Source of the DNA: Pseudaminobacter soli (ex Li et al. 2025)
GTDB taxonomy: Bacteria; Pseudomonadota; Alphaproteobacteria; Rhizobiales; Rhizobiaceae
DNA: 64,000 nucleotides
Reading direction: 5' to 3'
Assembly: GCF_003012705.1 (NCBI RefSeq)
Contig: NZ_PXYL01000004.1
Location: forward strand, 62,001 to 126,000
This document shows positions 36,302-46,075 of the stretch, piece after piece. The translations under genes and the position numbers were made by a program. The stretch's first letter is position 1, and each line of letters starts with the position of its first letter. A model generated the notes under the pieces. The model did no database searches. It saw only the letters and a program-made list of their open reading frames with translations, and was not told the DNA's origin.

Positions 36302-36816
36302 TTGTCGATGATCCTTATTGCGCGACGGCGCGAGCCGTCTTCCAGAATGGCGCGAAGCTCTTCGCGTCCGCGGGCGATGCGAGACATGAGCGTGCCGGCC
36401 GGAATGCCCAGCACTTCGGCTGCCTCGGCGTAGGAAAAACCTTCGACCGCGACCATCAGCAGCGCCGTGCGGCGGTCGGGGTGGATCGCCTGCAGCGCAT
36501 CGAGGATCTCATGCGAGACGACACTCTGCCCCTGATAGGCGGGCAGTGCCATGGCTTCGCTCGCCTCGAGCGGCAGTGTCGCTGTTCCTCCGTGCCGCTT
36601 GTCCTTCCTCACCCTGTCGACGAACAGATGATGCATGATCGTAAAGAGCCATCGTCGCGGGCTGTCGCCGGTCTGCCAGCTGTCCATCCGGGCGAGTGCT
36701 CTTTCGAGGCAGTCCTGAACCAGATCGTCGGCGGCGTCGCGGTTCCGCAGCAGCGCGCGCGCATAGCGGCGCAGTCCCGGTATTTCCGCCAGTATTGCTG
36801 CCCGTCTCTGATCCAT
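36298..36816 (-). CDS. ECF-family RNA polymerase sigma factor
   Basis: A 172-residue sigma factor with region 2 (ALLRNRDAADDLVQDCLERAL and PRRWLFTIMHHLFVDRVR) and region 4 (LQAIHPDRRTALLMVAVEGFSYAEAAEVLGIPAGTLMSRIARGREEL, with the helix-turn-helix). It lacks region 1 and 3 as ECF factors do. The cognate anti-sigma is encoded downstream with a four-base overlap. It is not EcfG, since no NepR/PhyR neighbours exist. A GGAAT-N17-CGTT pair upstream could be its own promoter. Confidence 0.92.
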   Translation of the reverse strand: MDQRRAAILAEIPGLRRYARALLRNRDAADDLVQDCLERALARMDSWQTGDSPRRWLFTIMHHLFVDRVRKDKRHGGTATLPLEASEAMALPAYQGQSVVSHEILDALQAIHPDRRTALLMVAVEGFSYAEAAEVLGIPAGTLMSRIARGREELRAILEDGSRRRAIRIIDK

Positions 36817-36918
36817 GACGCTCGGCCGAACGCCCCTGCCAGCCCGAAATACAACGCCATTCCGGCGCGTCCGGCAATAGCTTGCGTTTCAACCCGCATT
36901 TGCGCCAAACACAGAATG

Positions 36919-36944
36919 AACGTTTTGCGCGACGGTTTTATTCC
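36919..36944 (-). promoter_or_regulatory. Possible ECF promoter of the sigma operon
   Basis: On the minus strand GGAAT (36940-36944), 17 bases, CGTT (36919-36922), about 100 bp upstream of the sigma start. The GGAA-type -35 and CGT-type -10 are the general ECF form, so the operon may be autoregulated. It also fits the EcfG consensus with one change, and the two readings cannot be separated by eye. Confidence 0.5.
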
Positions 36945-36960
36945 CGGCGCGTTGGGGATG

Positions 36961-37722
36961 TCAGGCAGCGCTATCGCCGGGCACGTGAAGTTTTCCGGCC
37001 GTGTGCTTGCGCAATGCATTGAGAAAACCGATGCGAGCATCGGGCGGCGTCAGCCCGCGCGGCCCATAGACATGCCGCGTGAAGAAGAACTCCGTAAGCC
37101 TGAAGGCCTGCTCGATGGCGCTCAGGTCGGCGCGCATGCCAGGACCGACAATCAGGAAGGCAGGCAGCGGCAGCATCTTGTCGTGCCAGGGCAGTCCAGC
37201 CTCGCGCGAGACGGCGCGGCCGGACTTCGGCGACACGTAGGTAAGCTCTTCTCGCCGGCCGGTGGCGGCGCATTCGCTGAGATCCAGGCCGAAACCGAGT
37301 TCTTCCAGCACCATCAGTTCGAAGCGGACGACGAGTTCGCCGGCGGCGGAAGGCTCGTCCAGATGGGCAAGCAGCAGCCCCAGCATCTCGTAGAGCCCGA
37401 GATGTGGGTCACGCTCCGGCAAGAGGCGCAGATGGGCCGCAATCGTCTGCAGGCCATAGACCGCGCAGGCGCTTTCGAACAGCCGGGCGGCGTTGAGTTC
37501 CAGCGCCTCGACCTGGAACTGCCCCATATGTTCGTCCAGCCGGGCTCGCCAGACCAGATCAACGAGATTGCCCGCCTGGAGAACCGGCTGCGCCTTGCGC
37601 GAGCGCCCTCCCCGGACCATGCCGAGATGGCGCCCATGCGCGCGCGTCATCACCTCAAGGATGACGCTGGTTTCGCCATGCTTGCGGGCGCCAAGGACAA
37701 TTCCCTCGTCGTGCCATTCCAT
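36961..37722 (-). CDS. recO: DNA repair protein RecO
   Basis: RecO works with RecF and RecR to load RecA on gapped DNA coated with SSB. The 253-residue protein has the N-terminal OB-fold ([30 protein letters not shown]) and the helical domain with [16 protein letters not shown] and [22 protein letters not shown]. The Cys of LSECAATG is the conserved one; the later zinc cysteines common elsewhere are missing, as usual in alphaproteobacteria. It is the last gene of the rsh-to-recO cluster, 18 bp after era. Confidence 0.93.
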   Translation of the reverse strand: MEWHDEGIVLGARKHGETSVILEVMTRAHGRHLGMVRGGRSRKAQPVLQAGNLVDLVWRARLDEHMGQFQVEALELNAARLFESACAVYGLQTIAAHLRLLPERDPHLGLYEMLGLLLAHLDEPSAAGELVVRFELMVLEELGFGLDLSECAATGRREELTYVSPKSGRAVSREAGLPWHDKMLPLPAFLIVGPGMRADLSAIEQAFRLTEFFFTRHVYGPRGLTPPDARIGFLNALRKHTAGKLHVPGDSAA

Positions 37723-37740
37723 TTCTGGAGATTCGGCCGC

Positions 37741-38649
37741 TCAGTGCGGGAATTCAAGCCCCATTTCGCGGTAGCGCTCGGGATCGTCGCCCCAGTTCTC
37801 GCGCACCTTCACGAACAGGAAGAGATGCACCTTCTGCTCGAGGATTTCGGAAATGTCCTTGCGCGCGGCCGTGCCGATGGAGCGGATCGTCTCGCCCTTG
37901 TGGCCCAGGAGGATCTTCTTCTGGCTGTCGCGCTCGACATAGATGACCTGCTCGATGCGAACCGAGCCGTCGGGCTTCTCTTCCCACTTTTCGGTCTCGA
38001 CATGCGAGGAATAGGGAAGCTCCTGGTGAAGGCGCAGATAAAGCTTCTCGCGGGTGATCTCGGCGGCCAGCTGGCGCATCGGCAGATCCGAAATCTGGTC
38101 TTCCGGATAGTACCAGGGGCCGGCAGGCAGAGCCTTGGCGAGATAGTCGAGAATGGCCCGGCAGCCGGCGCCGCTCAATGCGGAAACCATGAAGGTGGCA
38201 TCGAAGGCAACGCGCTTGTTGGCCTCTTCGGCGAGCAGAAGCAGGCTTTCGTGTTGCACCCGGTCGATCTTGTTCAGCACCAGAACCTTGGGCTGACGCA
38301 CCCCCGCGAGGCTTTCGAGGATCGTGTCTGCGTCGCCTTTGAAGCCGCGCTCGGCATCGATGATCACCATCACCAGGTCGGCATCCTTGGCCCCGCCCCA
38401 GGCGGTGGACACCATGGCCTGGTCGAGCCGGCGACGCGGCTTGAAGATACCCGGCGTGTCGACGAACACGATCTGTGCGTCGTTGTGGATGGCGATGCCA
38501 CGCACGATGGAGCGCGTGGTCTGCACCTTGTGCGTGACAATCGAAACCTTGGCGCCGACGAGCTGGTTGACCAGTGTCGACTTGCCGGCATTCGGCGCGC
38601 CTATCAGGGCGACAAAGCCCGAATGGGTAACGGGTTCGGCTTCGCTCAC
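37741..38649 (-). CDS. era: GTPase Era
   Basis: Ribosome-associated GTPase needed for 16S rRNA maturation and 30S assembly. The 302-residue protein has G1 GAPNAGKST (17-25), G3 DTPGIF, G4 NKID and a C-terminal KH domain with GHKGETIRSIGTAAR. The start overlaps the rnc stop by four bases (ATGA). Length and domain order are normal. Confidence 0.97.
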   Translation of the reverse strand: MSEAEPVTHSGFVALIGAPNAGKSTLVNQLVGAKVSIVTHKVQTTRSIVRGIAIHNDAQIVFVDTPGIFKPRRRLDQAMVSTAWGGAKDADLVMVIIDAERGFKGDADTILESLAGVRQPKVLVLNKIDRVQHESLLLLAEEANKRVAFDATFMVSALSGAGCRAILDYLAKALPAGPWYYPEDQISDLPMRQLAAEITREKLYLRLHQELPYSSHVETEKWEEKPDGSVRIEQVIYVERDSQKKILLGHKGETIRSIGTAARKDISEILEQKVHLFLFVKVRENWGDDPERYREMGLEFPH

Positions 38650-39368
38650 TGTTCTTTTCCTTCCTGGCTCCAGACGCCTTCGCGCTGAAGCATGCTTGCG
38701 GCAGCGGCCTGCTCGGCCTCGCGCTTCGAACGCCCGGTTCCGAAGGCCGGTTCGAATGCGCCGACCCGGACGCTGACGGTAAAGACCGGATCGTGATCAG
38801 GCCCTTCGCGGCTCTCGATCTGGTAGCTGGGTGTCGCGGCGGCAGCCTGGTGCGCCCATTCCTGAAGCTCGGTCTTGGGGTCGCGGCGCGCAGCACCGGT
38901 TACCTTCGAGCGCGGCTCCCAATAACGCAAGATGAACTGCCGCGCCACATCCAGCCCGCCATCGAGATAGAGCGCGGCAATCAGCGATTCCAGCGCATCG
39001 GCGCGGATATTAACACGCTTGCGGCCGGCAAGCGTCTTCACTTCGCTGCCCGCGCGGATGAGTTCGGTAAGGCCGATCTGATCGGCGATCTCGGCAAGCG
39101 TCTCGGCATTGACCAGCGCGTTCAGGCGAACCGAGAGCTCACCCTCCGCCGCAGCCGGAAAAGCCTTGAACAGCATGTCGGCCACCACCAGCCCCAGCAC
39201 GCGGTCGCCCAAGAACTCGAAGCGCTCGTAATCAGCCCCCGGCTTGACGCCGCGCGCGCTGGCATGCGTCAGCGCGCGTTGAAGACGCTCGAGGTCGGTG
39301 AAAGCGTATCCGGTGCGCTCGCGCAGTGCGTCCGCGAGCGCTTGTCCGGTCGGTCGTTTAAGAGCCAT
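38646..39368 (-). CDS. rnc: Ribonuclease III
   Basis: Double-strand-specific endoribonuclease for rRNA precursor and mRNA processing. The 240-residue protein has the catalytic signature ERFEFLGDRVLGLVV starting at 48, the second acidic site in ADALESLIAALYLDGG, and a C-terminal double-stranded RNA-binding domain (about 168-235, KTELQEWAHQ to REAEQAAAASML). It lies three bases after lepB and overlaps era. Confidence 0.96.
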   Translation of the reverse strand: MALKRPTGQALADALRERTGYAFTDLERLQRALTHASARGVKPGADYERFEFLGDRVLGLVVADMLFKAFPAAAEGELSVRLNALVNAETLAEIADQIGLTELIRAGSEVKTLAGRKRVNIRADALESLIAALYLDGGLDVARQFILRYWEPRSKVTGAARRDPKTELQEWAHQAAAATPSYQIESREGPDHDPVFTVSVRVGAFEPAFGTGRSKREAEQAAAASMLQREGVWSQEGKEQ

Positions 39369-39371
39369 CTC

Positions 39372-40121
39372 TTAGTGGACGGAGGTAAAGAGGCGCGATC
39401 CGCGCACCAGCGTAGGCCACTTCCAGATTTCGAGCGGGCTTGCGCCGTCCGCGATCGAGAAGAAGATGATGTTGGCGCGGCCGACAAGGTTCTCCGCCGG
39501 CACATAGCCGACCGAGAAGCGGCTGTCGTTGGAGTTATCGCGATTGTCGCCCATCATGAAGTAGTGGCCTTCCGGCACAACGAATTCACGCGTGTTGTCG
39601 CCGATCGAATTCGGCGTCAGGTCGAGCGTGTCGTAGGAGACGCCATTGGGCAGCGTCTCGCGATAGACGTCGACCGGCCGGTTCACCTCGGTGATGTCGG
39701 GATTGTCGATCTGGCCGACCTTCACGCGCGGCACGCCGACGTCGTTGATAAAGAGCTGGCCGTCGCGCATCTGGATGCGGTCGCCCGGCAGGCCAATCAC
39801 GCGCTTGATGTAGTCCAGCGACGGGTTGGGCGGGAACTTGAAGACCACGACATCGCCGCGCTGCGGCTCGCTGGCCCAGACGCGCCCGGAGAAGAGATTC
39901 GGCGAGAACGGCAGCGAATAGCGCGAATAGCCGTAGGCCCATTTGGTGACGAAGAGATAGTCACCCTCGAGCAGGGTCGGCCGCATCGACCCGGAAGGAA
40001 TCGAAAAAGGCTGAAAAAGGAAGGTGCGGATGACGAGCGCCAGCAGCAGCGCCTGGATGATAACGCTGACCGTTTCGCCAAGCCCGCCGGATTTTTTTTG
40101 AGGTTTATCAGCCACGCTCAT
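39372..40121 (-). CDS. lepB: Signal peptidase I
   Basis: Removes signal peptides from exported proteins at the inner membrane. The 249-residue protein has one N-terminal membrane helix (about 17-36) and the Ser-Lys dyad: Ser45 in IPSGSMRPTL and Lys106 in DYIKRVIGLPGD. The box E region reads MGDNRDNSNDSR. The neighbouring rnc follows after three bases, so expression is linked to the acpS-era genes. Confidence 0.96.
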   Translation of the reverse strand: MSVADKPQKKSGGLGETVSVIIQALLLALVIRTFLFQPFSIPSGSMRPTLLEGDYLFVTKWAYGYSRYSLPFSPNLFSGRVWASEPQRGDVVVFKFPPNPSLDYIKRVIGLPGDRIQMRDGQLFINDVGVPRVKVGQIDNPDITEVNRPVDVYRETLPNGVSYDTLDLTPNSIGDNTREFVVPEGHYFMMGDNRDNSNDSRFSVGYVPAENLVGRANIIFFSIADGASPLEIWKWPTLVRGSRLFTSVH

Positions 40122-40196
40122 GTCATCCTCGGTTGTGGATTGCGTTCGGGTATAAGGGCTTGGCGCGTCGGGAGCAATCCGTGCGCCGCACAGGCA

Positions 40197-40613
40197 TTAG
40201 GAAAGTGGGGCTTCTTCAACCGGCAAGGCCTCGATGATCACAAAGGCTTGCGCCAGAGGAAAATCGTCCGTGATCGTCAGGTGAATGACCGGACGATGGC
40301 CTTGAGGCAACATTTCAGCCAACCGCACAGCCGCTCCTCCCGTCAAATTCATGGTGGGCTTGCCGCCGGGTAGGTTGACGACGCCCATATCCCGCCAGAA
40401 CACGCCATGCGACATTCCGGTTCCCAACGCCTTGGAACAAGCTTCCTTGGCGGCGAACCGCTTGGCATAGGATGCCGCGCGTTCCTTGCGCCGCTCCGAC
40501 TTCGCTTGTTCGATCTCGGTGAAGACGCGGGCCTTGAAGCGTTCGCCATAGCGCTCGAGAGATTTCTCGATGCGCCTGATGTCGATGAGATCGCTGCCTA
40601 TGCCGATGATCAT
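40197..40613 (-). CDS. acpS: Holo-[acyl-carrier-protein] synthase
   Basis: Transfers 4'-phosphopantetheine from CoA to acyl carrier protein. The 138-residue enzyme has the metal-binding [15 protein letters not shown] start (Asp8) and the [15 protein letters not shown] motif. The C-terminal [20 protein letters not shown] strand pair is typical. ATG 40613 begins the canonical [10 protein letters not shown]-terminus. It is 14 bp after pyrE and 75 bp before lepB. In many relatives pdxJ sits in this position; it is absent here. Confidence 0.95.
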   Translation of the reverse strand: MIIGIGSDLIDIRRIEKSLERYGERFKARVFTEIEQAKSERRKERAASYAKRFAAKEACSKALGTGMSHGVFWRDMGVVNLPGGKPTMNLTGGAAVRLAEMLPQGHRPVIHLTITDDFPLAQAFVIIEALPVEEAPLS

Positions 40614-40626
40614 CCGGCGTTGGTCC

Positions 40627-41205
40627 TCAAATGTTGCGGCTGCCGGGCTTGACCGGCGGGATAGCCGCCAATTCCGGCGGAAGCTGGTCGGCCGGATAGG
40701 CCGGCACTTCATATTCGGCAAGCGCGATCAGCGGCACGCCAACGTCGCTCTTGCCAGCCGAGCGGTCGATGATGCAGGCGGCCGCAACGACCTCGGCACC
40801 GAGGTCCCGCAGGCACTCGATGGTCTCGCGGATCGACAGGCCGGTGGTGACGATATCCTCCACGGTGACGACCCGCGCGCCCTTCTCGATCTCGAAGCGG
40901 CGCAGGCGGAAGACGCCACCTTCGCGCTCGACCCAGATCGCCGGCACGCCGAGATGGCGCGACGTTTCATAGGCCGGGATCAGCCCGCCTATGGCAGGGC
41001 CGACGACGTAATCGATCTGGCCCGGCACTTCGGCGCGGATCTTTTCGGCGAGCGCGCGGCACAGCTTCTCGGTCTTGTCAGCATGCATGAAGACCCGCGC
41101 CTTCTGAAGGAAGACTGGGCTGCGCAGACCTGAAGTCAGGATGAAGTGCCCTTCGAGCACTGCTCCGGCCTCGCGAAAAATGTCCAGCACTTGATCGGTA
41201 TTCAT
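40627..41205 (-). CDS. pyrE: Orotate phosphoribosyltransferase
   Basis: Joins orotate and PRPP to give OMP in pyrimidine synthesis. The 192-residue enzyme has the PRPP-binding loop [14 protein letters not shown] and the [19 protein letters not shown] substrate region, with [20 protein letters not shown] before it. It is the second gene of the cluster, 22 bp after rsh. The other pyrimidine gene in the window, pyrC, lies elsewhere. Confidence 0.95.
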   Translation of the reverse strand: MNTDQVLDIFREAGAVLEGHFILTSGLRSPVFLQKARVFMHADKTEKLCRALAEKIRAEVPGQIDYVVGPAIGGLIPAYETSRHLGVPAIWVEREGGVFRLRRFEIEKGARVVTVEDIVTTGLSIRETIECLRDLGAEVVAAACIIDRSAGKSDVGVPLIALAEYEVPAYPADQLPPELAAIPPVKPGSRNI

Positions 41206-41227
41206 GCCGCTCCCGCCATTCAGATGG

Positions 41228-43459
41228 TCAGCCGTTTACGCGCTTTGCGTCGCTGACGCTCGAGTTTTCCTTGAGCTGCGAGAGCAGCCTGTTCAGATGC
41301 TTCAGATCCCAGACCTCGAGATCGACAAGCATTTCGGTGAAGTCCGGCGCGGTGCGCACCATGGACAAGGTGTGGATGTTGGCGTCGTTCTCGGCGATCA
41401 CCTGCGCGATCTCGGCCAGCGAACCGGGCGCATTGATCGCCACCACGGAAATCCGCGCCGGGAACCGCTCCTTGGTTTCCTCGTCGATATCCCAGCGCAC
41501 GTCGATCCAGCGTTCCGGCTGGTCGTCGAAGGCGGTGAGCGACGGCGACTGGATCGGATAGATGGTGATGCCTGCGCCAGGCTGGATGATGCCGACGATG
41601 CGGTCGCCCGGCACCGCGCCCTCAGGCGCGAACCGCACGGGCAGATCGCCGCGCACGCCGCGGATCGGCACCGCGCCATCGCCCTTGGCCGCACGCCTGT
41701 CCTTCCGTCCCGAACTGCGGCCGGGCATCTGGAACAACATGCCGGCAGCGTTGCGGATCTTCGACCAGCCCTCCTCGCGCGGCTTGGGGGCCTGCGGCGT
41801 TACGCGCTCATCCTTGAAGTCCGGGTAGACGGCCTTCATCACGTCGGTCGACGACAGCTCTCCGCGGCCGACGGCCGCCACGACATCTTCGACATCCTTG
41901 CGCGCGAGCCGGTGCAGGACCGGCTTTAGGCTTTCCTTTGAAAAGCTCTTGCCGGCGCGCTCGAAAGCCCGCTCCAGGATGCGGACGCCAAGGCCCGAAT
42001 ACTGCTTGCGGATCGCATTCTTGGTGGCGCGGCGAATGGCGGCTCGGGCCTTGCCGGTGACGACGATCGATTCCCAGGCAGCGGGCGGAACCTGCGCCTT
42101 GGAGCGAATGATCTCCACCTCGTCGCCATTCTTTAGCTCGGTCATCAGCGGCATGATGCGGCCGTTGATCTTGGCGCCCACGCAGGTGTCACCGACGTCG
42201 GTATGGACCGCATAGGCGAAGTCGATCGGCGTCGCCCGGCGCGGCAGCGCAATCAGCATGCCCTTGGGCGTGAAGCAGAAGACCTGGTCCTGGAACAGCT
42301 CCAGCTTGGTGTTTTCGAGGAAGTCCTCGGGGTTGTCGCCTTCGGCCAGCTGCTCGATGGTGCGTCGCAGCCAGGCATAGGCGTTGGTCTCCTTCGAGAT
42401 GGCATGGCTGGCATTCACCTTGCCGCCGCTATCCTTGTAAAGCGCATGAACCGCCACGCCGTATTCGGCGACGGTGTTCATTTCGCGCGTGCGAATCTGC
42501 AGTTCGATGCGCTGGCGCGACGGGCCGACAATCGTGGTGTGGATCGAGCGGTAGTCGTTCTGCTTCGGCGTCGAAATGTAGTCCTTGAAGCGGCCGGGAA
42601 CCATCGACCACGTGGTGTGGATGGCGCCAAGGGCGCGATAGCAATCCTCGACGTTTTCCATGACCACGCGGAACCCGAAGATGTCGGAAAGCTGCTCGAA
42701 GGACAGCGCCTTGGTTTCCATCTTGCGGAAGACGGACCACGGCTTCTTCTGTCGGCTCTTGACGGTCGCCTTCAGCGAATACTTCGCGAACAGGGCCGAG
42801 AGCGAGTTCTCGATCTCGGTAATCACGCCCCTGTTGCGCTCGAACACCTCGGCGAGCCGCGCCGTCACCGTCCGGTAGGCCTCGGGATTGATATACTGGA
42901 ACGCAAGGTCTTCCAGTTCCTCGCGCATGCCCTGCATGCCCATGCGGCCAGCCAGGGGCGCATATATATCCATGGTTTCTTCGGCGATGCGCAGGCGCTT
43001 GTCCTCACGCATGTGGCCAAGCGTGCGCATGTTGTGCAGCCGGTCGGCGAGCTTCACCAGTAGCACGCGAACGTCCTCGGAGATCGCCAGCAGCAGCTTG
43101 CGCAGATTTTCTGCCTGCTCTGCCTTCTTCGAGACGAGGTCGAGCTTTTTGAGCTTGGTCAGCCCCTCGACCAGCTTGCCCATGTCCGAGCCGAACAGTT
43201 CGTCGATTTCCTGCCGGGTGGCGGAGGTGTCTTCGATCGTGTCATGCAACAGCGCCACCGCGATGGTGGCCTCGTCCATGTGCATGTCCGTGAGGATGGC
43301 CGCGACTTCCAGCGGGTGGGAGAAATACGGGTCGCCGGATGCCCGCTTCTGGTGGCCATGCTTCTGCATGGCATAGACGTAAGCTTTGTTGAGAAGCGCC
43401 TCATTCACGTCGGGCTTGTAGCGCTGCACGCGCTCGACAAGCTCATACTGACGCATCAT
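41228..43459 (-). CDS. rsh: Bifunctional (p)ppGpp synthetase/hydrolase Rsh
   Basis: Controls the stringent response. The 743-residue protein has an HD hydrolase domain ([30 protein letters not shown]), a synthetase domain ([42 protein letters not shown]), then TGS ([21 protein letters not shown]) and a C-terminal ACT domain ([20 protein letters not shown]). Both catalytic halves look intact. Two adjacent ATGs exist (43459 and 43456); I chose the first, which gives the usual [11 protein letters not shown]. It lies 110 bp after rpoZ. Confidence 0.95.
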   Translation of the reverse strand: MMRQYELVERVQRYKPDVNEALLNKAYVYAMQKHGHQKRASGDPYFSHPLEVAAILTDMHMDEATIAVALLHDTIEDTSATRQEIDELFGSDMGKLVEGLTKLKKLDLVSKKAEQAENLRKLLLAISEDVRVLLVKLADRLHNMRTLGHMREDKRLRIAEETMDIYAPLAGRMGMQGMREELEDLAFQYINPEAYRTVTARLAEVFERNRGVITEIENSLSALFAKYSLKATVKSRQKKPWSVFRKMETKALSFEQLSDIFGFRVVMENVEDCYRALGAIHTTWSMVPGRFKDYISTPKQNDYRSIHTTIVGPSRQRIELQIRTREMNTVAEYGVAVHALYKDSGGKVNASHAISKETNAYAWLRRTIEQLAEGDNPEDFLENTKLELFQDQVFCFTPKGMLIALPRRATPIDFAYAVHTDVGDTCVGAKINGRIMPLMTELKNGDEVEIIRSKAQVPPAAWESIVVTGKARAAIRRATKNAIRKQYSGLGVRILERAFERAGKSFSKESLKPVLHRLARKDVEDVVAAVGRGELSSTDVMKAVYPDFKDERVTPQAPKPREEGWSKIRNAAGMLFQMPGRSSGRKDRRAAKGDGAVPIRGVRGDLPVRFAPEGAVPGDRIVGIIQPGAGITIYPIQSPSLTAFDDQPERWIDVRWDIDEETKERFPARISVVAINAPGSLAEIAQVIAENDANIHTLSMVRTAPDFTEMLVDLEVWDLKHLNRLLSQLKENSSVSDAKRVNG

Positions 43460-43536
43460 GGGCCAAATCTCACACTCAAACATGAATCATGCGCCGGATC
43501 CAACGACCCGGCGCATGTCATAGATAGCCACGAAAC

Positions 43537-43558
43537 CGCCGGCACGGAAGTGCCGGCG
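43537..43558 (-). terminator. Hairpin after rpoZ
   Basis: Perfect 9-bp stem CGCCGGCAC/GTGCCGGCG with a four-base loop, starting 14 bp after the rpoZ stop, followed by GTTTCGT on the minus strand. The T run is weak, so it may only attenuate reading into rsh. A second palindrome TGCGCCGG/CCGGCGCA lies at 43489-43515. Confidence 0.55.
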
Positions 43559-43571
43559 CACACGCAAACGA

Positions 43572-43973
43572 TCAGAAATCGTCGTTTTTCTCGGGCGCAA
43601 CGAGGCCCTCGATGCCGGCGAGCAGGTCTTCCTCGCTCATACGGTCGAAGGCGATATTTTCTTCTTCTCGGTCTTCCTCGACGGCCGAAATGGTCGCATC
43701 GGTCTGATCGGTCAGCGCCTGGCCATCGGCCTCCGGCTCGTCGACCTCGACATGCTTCTGGAGCGAGTGGATCAGATCTTCCTTGAGGTCGCCCGGCGAC
43801 AGCGTCTCATCGGCGATCTCACGCAGCGCGACGACCGGGTTCTTGTCGTTGTCGCGCGGAACGGTGATCGCGGCGCCCTGGGAAATCTGCCGGGCGCGAT
43901 GACCTGCCAGAAGCACCAGCTCGAAGCGGTTGTCGACCTTGTCGATGCAATCTTCAACGGTTACGCGGGCCAT
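43572..43973 (-). CDS. rpoZ: DNA-directed RNA polymerase omega subunit
   Basis: Small RNA polymerase subunit that helps assembly and binds ppGpp at one site. The 133-residue protein begins [28 protein letters not shown] with the omega core to about residue 70 ([12 protein letters not shown]), then an acidic lineage-specific tail. Its location upstream of rsh is the standard bacterial pairing. Confidence 0.95.
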   Translation of the reverse strand: MARVTVEDCIDKVDNRFELVLLAGHRARQISQGAAITVPRDNDKNPVVALREIADETLSPGDLKEDLIHSLQKHVEVDEPEADGQALTDQTDATISAVEEDREEENIAFDRMSEEDLLAGIEGLVAPEKNDDF

Positions 43974-44266
43974 GGATTGCCCCTTTCATACGCGAATGTG
44001 GTGGAGAACAGGGGCGCTCAATAACCCGATTGGCTGCGAAAAACAAGCAATAAAGCTTTTTAGCTGCCACCGAAGCCCTCTTTCCAGCAACCAAAAGGCG
44101 AATAGTGGATGGCTTCCATCTCCCTATCGTCAGGGCGTCTTGTGGGTGCTATCTTCCAATACGCATTTTAGGAAAATTAGTTGCAAAATTGATTTCGAAT
44201 AGGCAACTCCGCAGGCGGGCTGCGCGTTTTTAATGGGAATTGCGTATTCCCCAAAGGATACTTCAC
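43974..44266. other. Divergent promoter region of rpoZ and the NYN gene
   Basis: 293 bp without a protein gene. It is AT-richer than the surroundings. A short stem CGCAG/CTGCG (44210-44224) followed by CGTTTTT (44225-44231) looks like an intrinsic terminator on the plus strand, although no gene lies upstream on that strand; GGGAATTGCGTATTCCCC at 44235-44252 is an imperfect palindrome. Confidence 0.5.
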
Positions 44267-44854
44267 ATGTTTGACCCGCGTGAAAAGATTGCTCTCTTTA
44301 TAGATGGTGCCAATCTGTACGCTACCTCGCGCTCGCTCGGCTTCGATATCGACTATCGCAAGTTGCTTTCGAGCTTCCAAAAGCGCGGCTATCTTCTGCG
44401 TGCCTATTATTACACGGCTTTGGTTGAAGATCAGGAGTATTCGTCGATCCGGCCACTGATAGACTGGCTGGATTACAACGGTTTCAAGGTGGTGACCAAG
44501 CCCGCCAAGGAGTTTACCGACTCGACCGGACGGCGCAAGATCAAGGGCAACATGGACATCGAGCTGACCGTGGATGCGCTGGAGCTGTCCGACGTGATCG
44601 ACCACTATGTGATCTTCTCGGGCGACGGAGATTTCCGCACGCTCGTGGAGGCTCTGCAGCGGCGCGGCAAGAAGGTCAGCGTGGTCTCCACGATGGCTTC
44701 GCAGCCGCCAATGATCTCCGACGACCTGCGTCGGCAGGCAGACCATTTCATCGATCTCATGACGCTGAAGAGCGAGATCGGTCGCGACCCGTCCGAGCGG
44801 CCGGTACGCAAGACCGAAGCGACTGAGCCGGATCCGGACGGCGACGACTTCTGA
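44267..44854 (+). CDS. NYN domain protein (LabA/DUF88-like)
   Basis: A 195-residue protein of the PIN-like NYN fold, probably a metal-dependent ribonuclease. The acidic residues are in ALFIDGANLY, GNMDIELTVDAL and FSGDGDFRTLV, the usual active-site trio. Members related to LabA are conserved next to rpoZ in many alphaproteobacteria. AAAGGA precedes ATG 44267. The gene ends TGATG into the uracil-DNA glycosylase gene, so the two are probably co-translated. Confidence 0.9.
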   Translation: MFDPREKIALFIDGANLYATSRSLGFDIDYRKLLSSFQKRGYLLRAYYYTALVEDQEYSSIRPLIDWLDYNGFKVVTKPAKEFTDSTGRRKIKGNMDIELTVDALELSDVIDHYVIFSGDGDFRTLVEALQRRGKKVSVVSTMASQPPMISDDLRRQADHFIDLMTLKSEIGRDPSERPVRKTEATEPDPDGDDF

Positions 44855-45516
44855 TGCTTCCTCTCAATGTCGAACCACCGCGCGACTGCACGCTTTGTCC
44901 GCGCCTGCATGATTTCATAGCCTCATGGCGCGAACGCGAGCCGCAATGGTTCAACGCGCCCGTGCCGACATTCCTGCCGCCGGAGGGGCAAGATGGCGTC
45001 CGCTTGCTGATCGTCGGGCTGGCACCCGGCCTGCGCGGCGCAAATCGCACGGGCCGGCCTTTCACCGGCGATTATGCCGGCGACCTGCTCTACAGCACGC
45101 TGATCCGCTTCGGCCTCGCGCGCGGCAAGTTCGAGGCGCGTCCCGATGATAGCCTTGAACTTATCACCACGGCCATCACCAACGCGGTGAAGTGCGTGCC
45201 GCCGGAAAACAAGCCGGTCGGCGCGGAGATCAACAACTGCCGAAGGTTCCTTGGCCTCAACCTTGCGCGCCTGAGAAATCTTGAAGTCGTACTTACGCTC
45301 GGCACCATCGCCCACCAGTCGACGGTGCGGGCGCTTGGCGGTCGCGTGACGGCACACCCGTTCAGCCATGGCGGGCGCCAGCAGATCGGCAAGTTCACCG
45401 TGTTCTCGAGCTATCACTGCTCGCGCTACAACACCAACACCGGCCGCCTCACCGAAGAGATGTTCGTGGACGTGTTCAGGCAGATTCGCGCCGAGCTGGA
45501 TGGGAAACCGGCATAA
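44854..45516 (+). CDS. Family 5 uracil-DNA glycosylase (UDGb type)
   Basis: A 220-residue glycosylase. The active-site motif GLAPG-x6-RTGRPFTGD and the closing SYHCSRYNTNTGRLT are those of UDGb (family 5), which lacks the usual catalytic Asp/Asn and acts on uracil and other deaminated bases. Cysteines for a 4Fe-4S cluster are present: CTLCPRL near 12-15, Cys in NAVKCVPPE and Cys in EINNCRRFL. It overlaps the NYN gene (TGATG) and converges with smpB. Confidence 0.9.
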   Translation: MLPLNVEPPRDCTLCPRLHDFIASWREREPQWFNAPVPTFLPPEGQDGVRLLIVGLAPGLRGANRTGRPFTGDYAGDLLYSTLIRFGLARGKFEARPDDSLELITTAITNAVKCVPPENKPVGAEINNCRRFLGLNLARLRNLEVVLTLGTIAHQSTVRALGGRVTAHPFSHGGRQQIGKFTVFSSYHCSRYNTNTGRLTEEMFVDVFRQIRAELDGKPA

Positions 45517-45573
45517 GCAGACACCGGATTTTCAAAGGGGTTATCGCGACAAGGGCGAGCAGAAGCCCGCCCT

Positions 45574-46050
45574 TCACCCACGCTCCTTGAGCAGGCGGCC
45601 CTTCTCGCGGTTCCAGTCGCGCTGCTTTTCGCTTTCGCGCTTGTCGTGCAGGTTCTTGCCTCGAGCGATCGCCAAGAGCAGCTTGGCGCGACCTTTGTCG
45701 TTGAAGTAGATCTTCAACGGCACCATGGTCATGCCTTCGCGTGCCACCGACTGCTGCAGACGCGCCATCTCGCGCTTGCTGAGCAGCAGCTTGCGGCGGC
45801 GACGCGGCTCGTGGTTGAAGCGGTTGCCTTGCAGATATTCGGGCACGTAGGAGTTGATCAGCCAGATCTCGCCGCCCTCGGCGGAGGCGTAGGACTCCTG
45901 GATGTTGGCCTGGCCCTGGCGCAACGACTTGACCTCCGTACCGGTGAGCACCAGGCCGGCCTCGATCGTGTCGATCACCTCATAGGAAAACCGCGCCTTG
46001 CGGTTCTCGGCGGCAATCTTGTTATTCGGATCGGCTTTTTTGTGATTCAT
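45574..46050 (-). CDS. smpB: tmRNA-binding protein SmpB
   Basis: Carries tmRNA to stalled ribosomes in trans-translation. The 158-residue protein has the SmpB core ([61 protein letters not shown]) and the basic tail that contacts mRNA ([11 protein letters not shown]). ATG 46050 gives the usual MNHKKADP N-terminus. It follows dapA by 25 bp on the same strand. Confidence 0.96.
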   Translation of the reverse strand: MNHKKADPNNKIAAENRKARFSYEVIDTIEAGLVLTGTEVKSLRQGQANIQESYASAEGGEIWLINSYVPEYLQGNRFNHEPRRRRKLLLSKREMARLQQSVAREGMTMVPLKIYFNDKGRAKLLLAIARGKNLHDKRESEKQRDWNREKGRLLKERG

Positions 46051-46075
46051 CGGTACGCAGCGCGGCAAACCCGCG

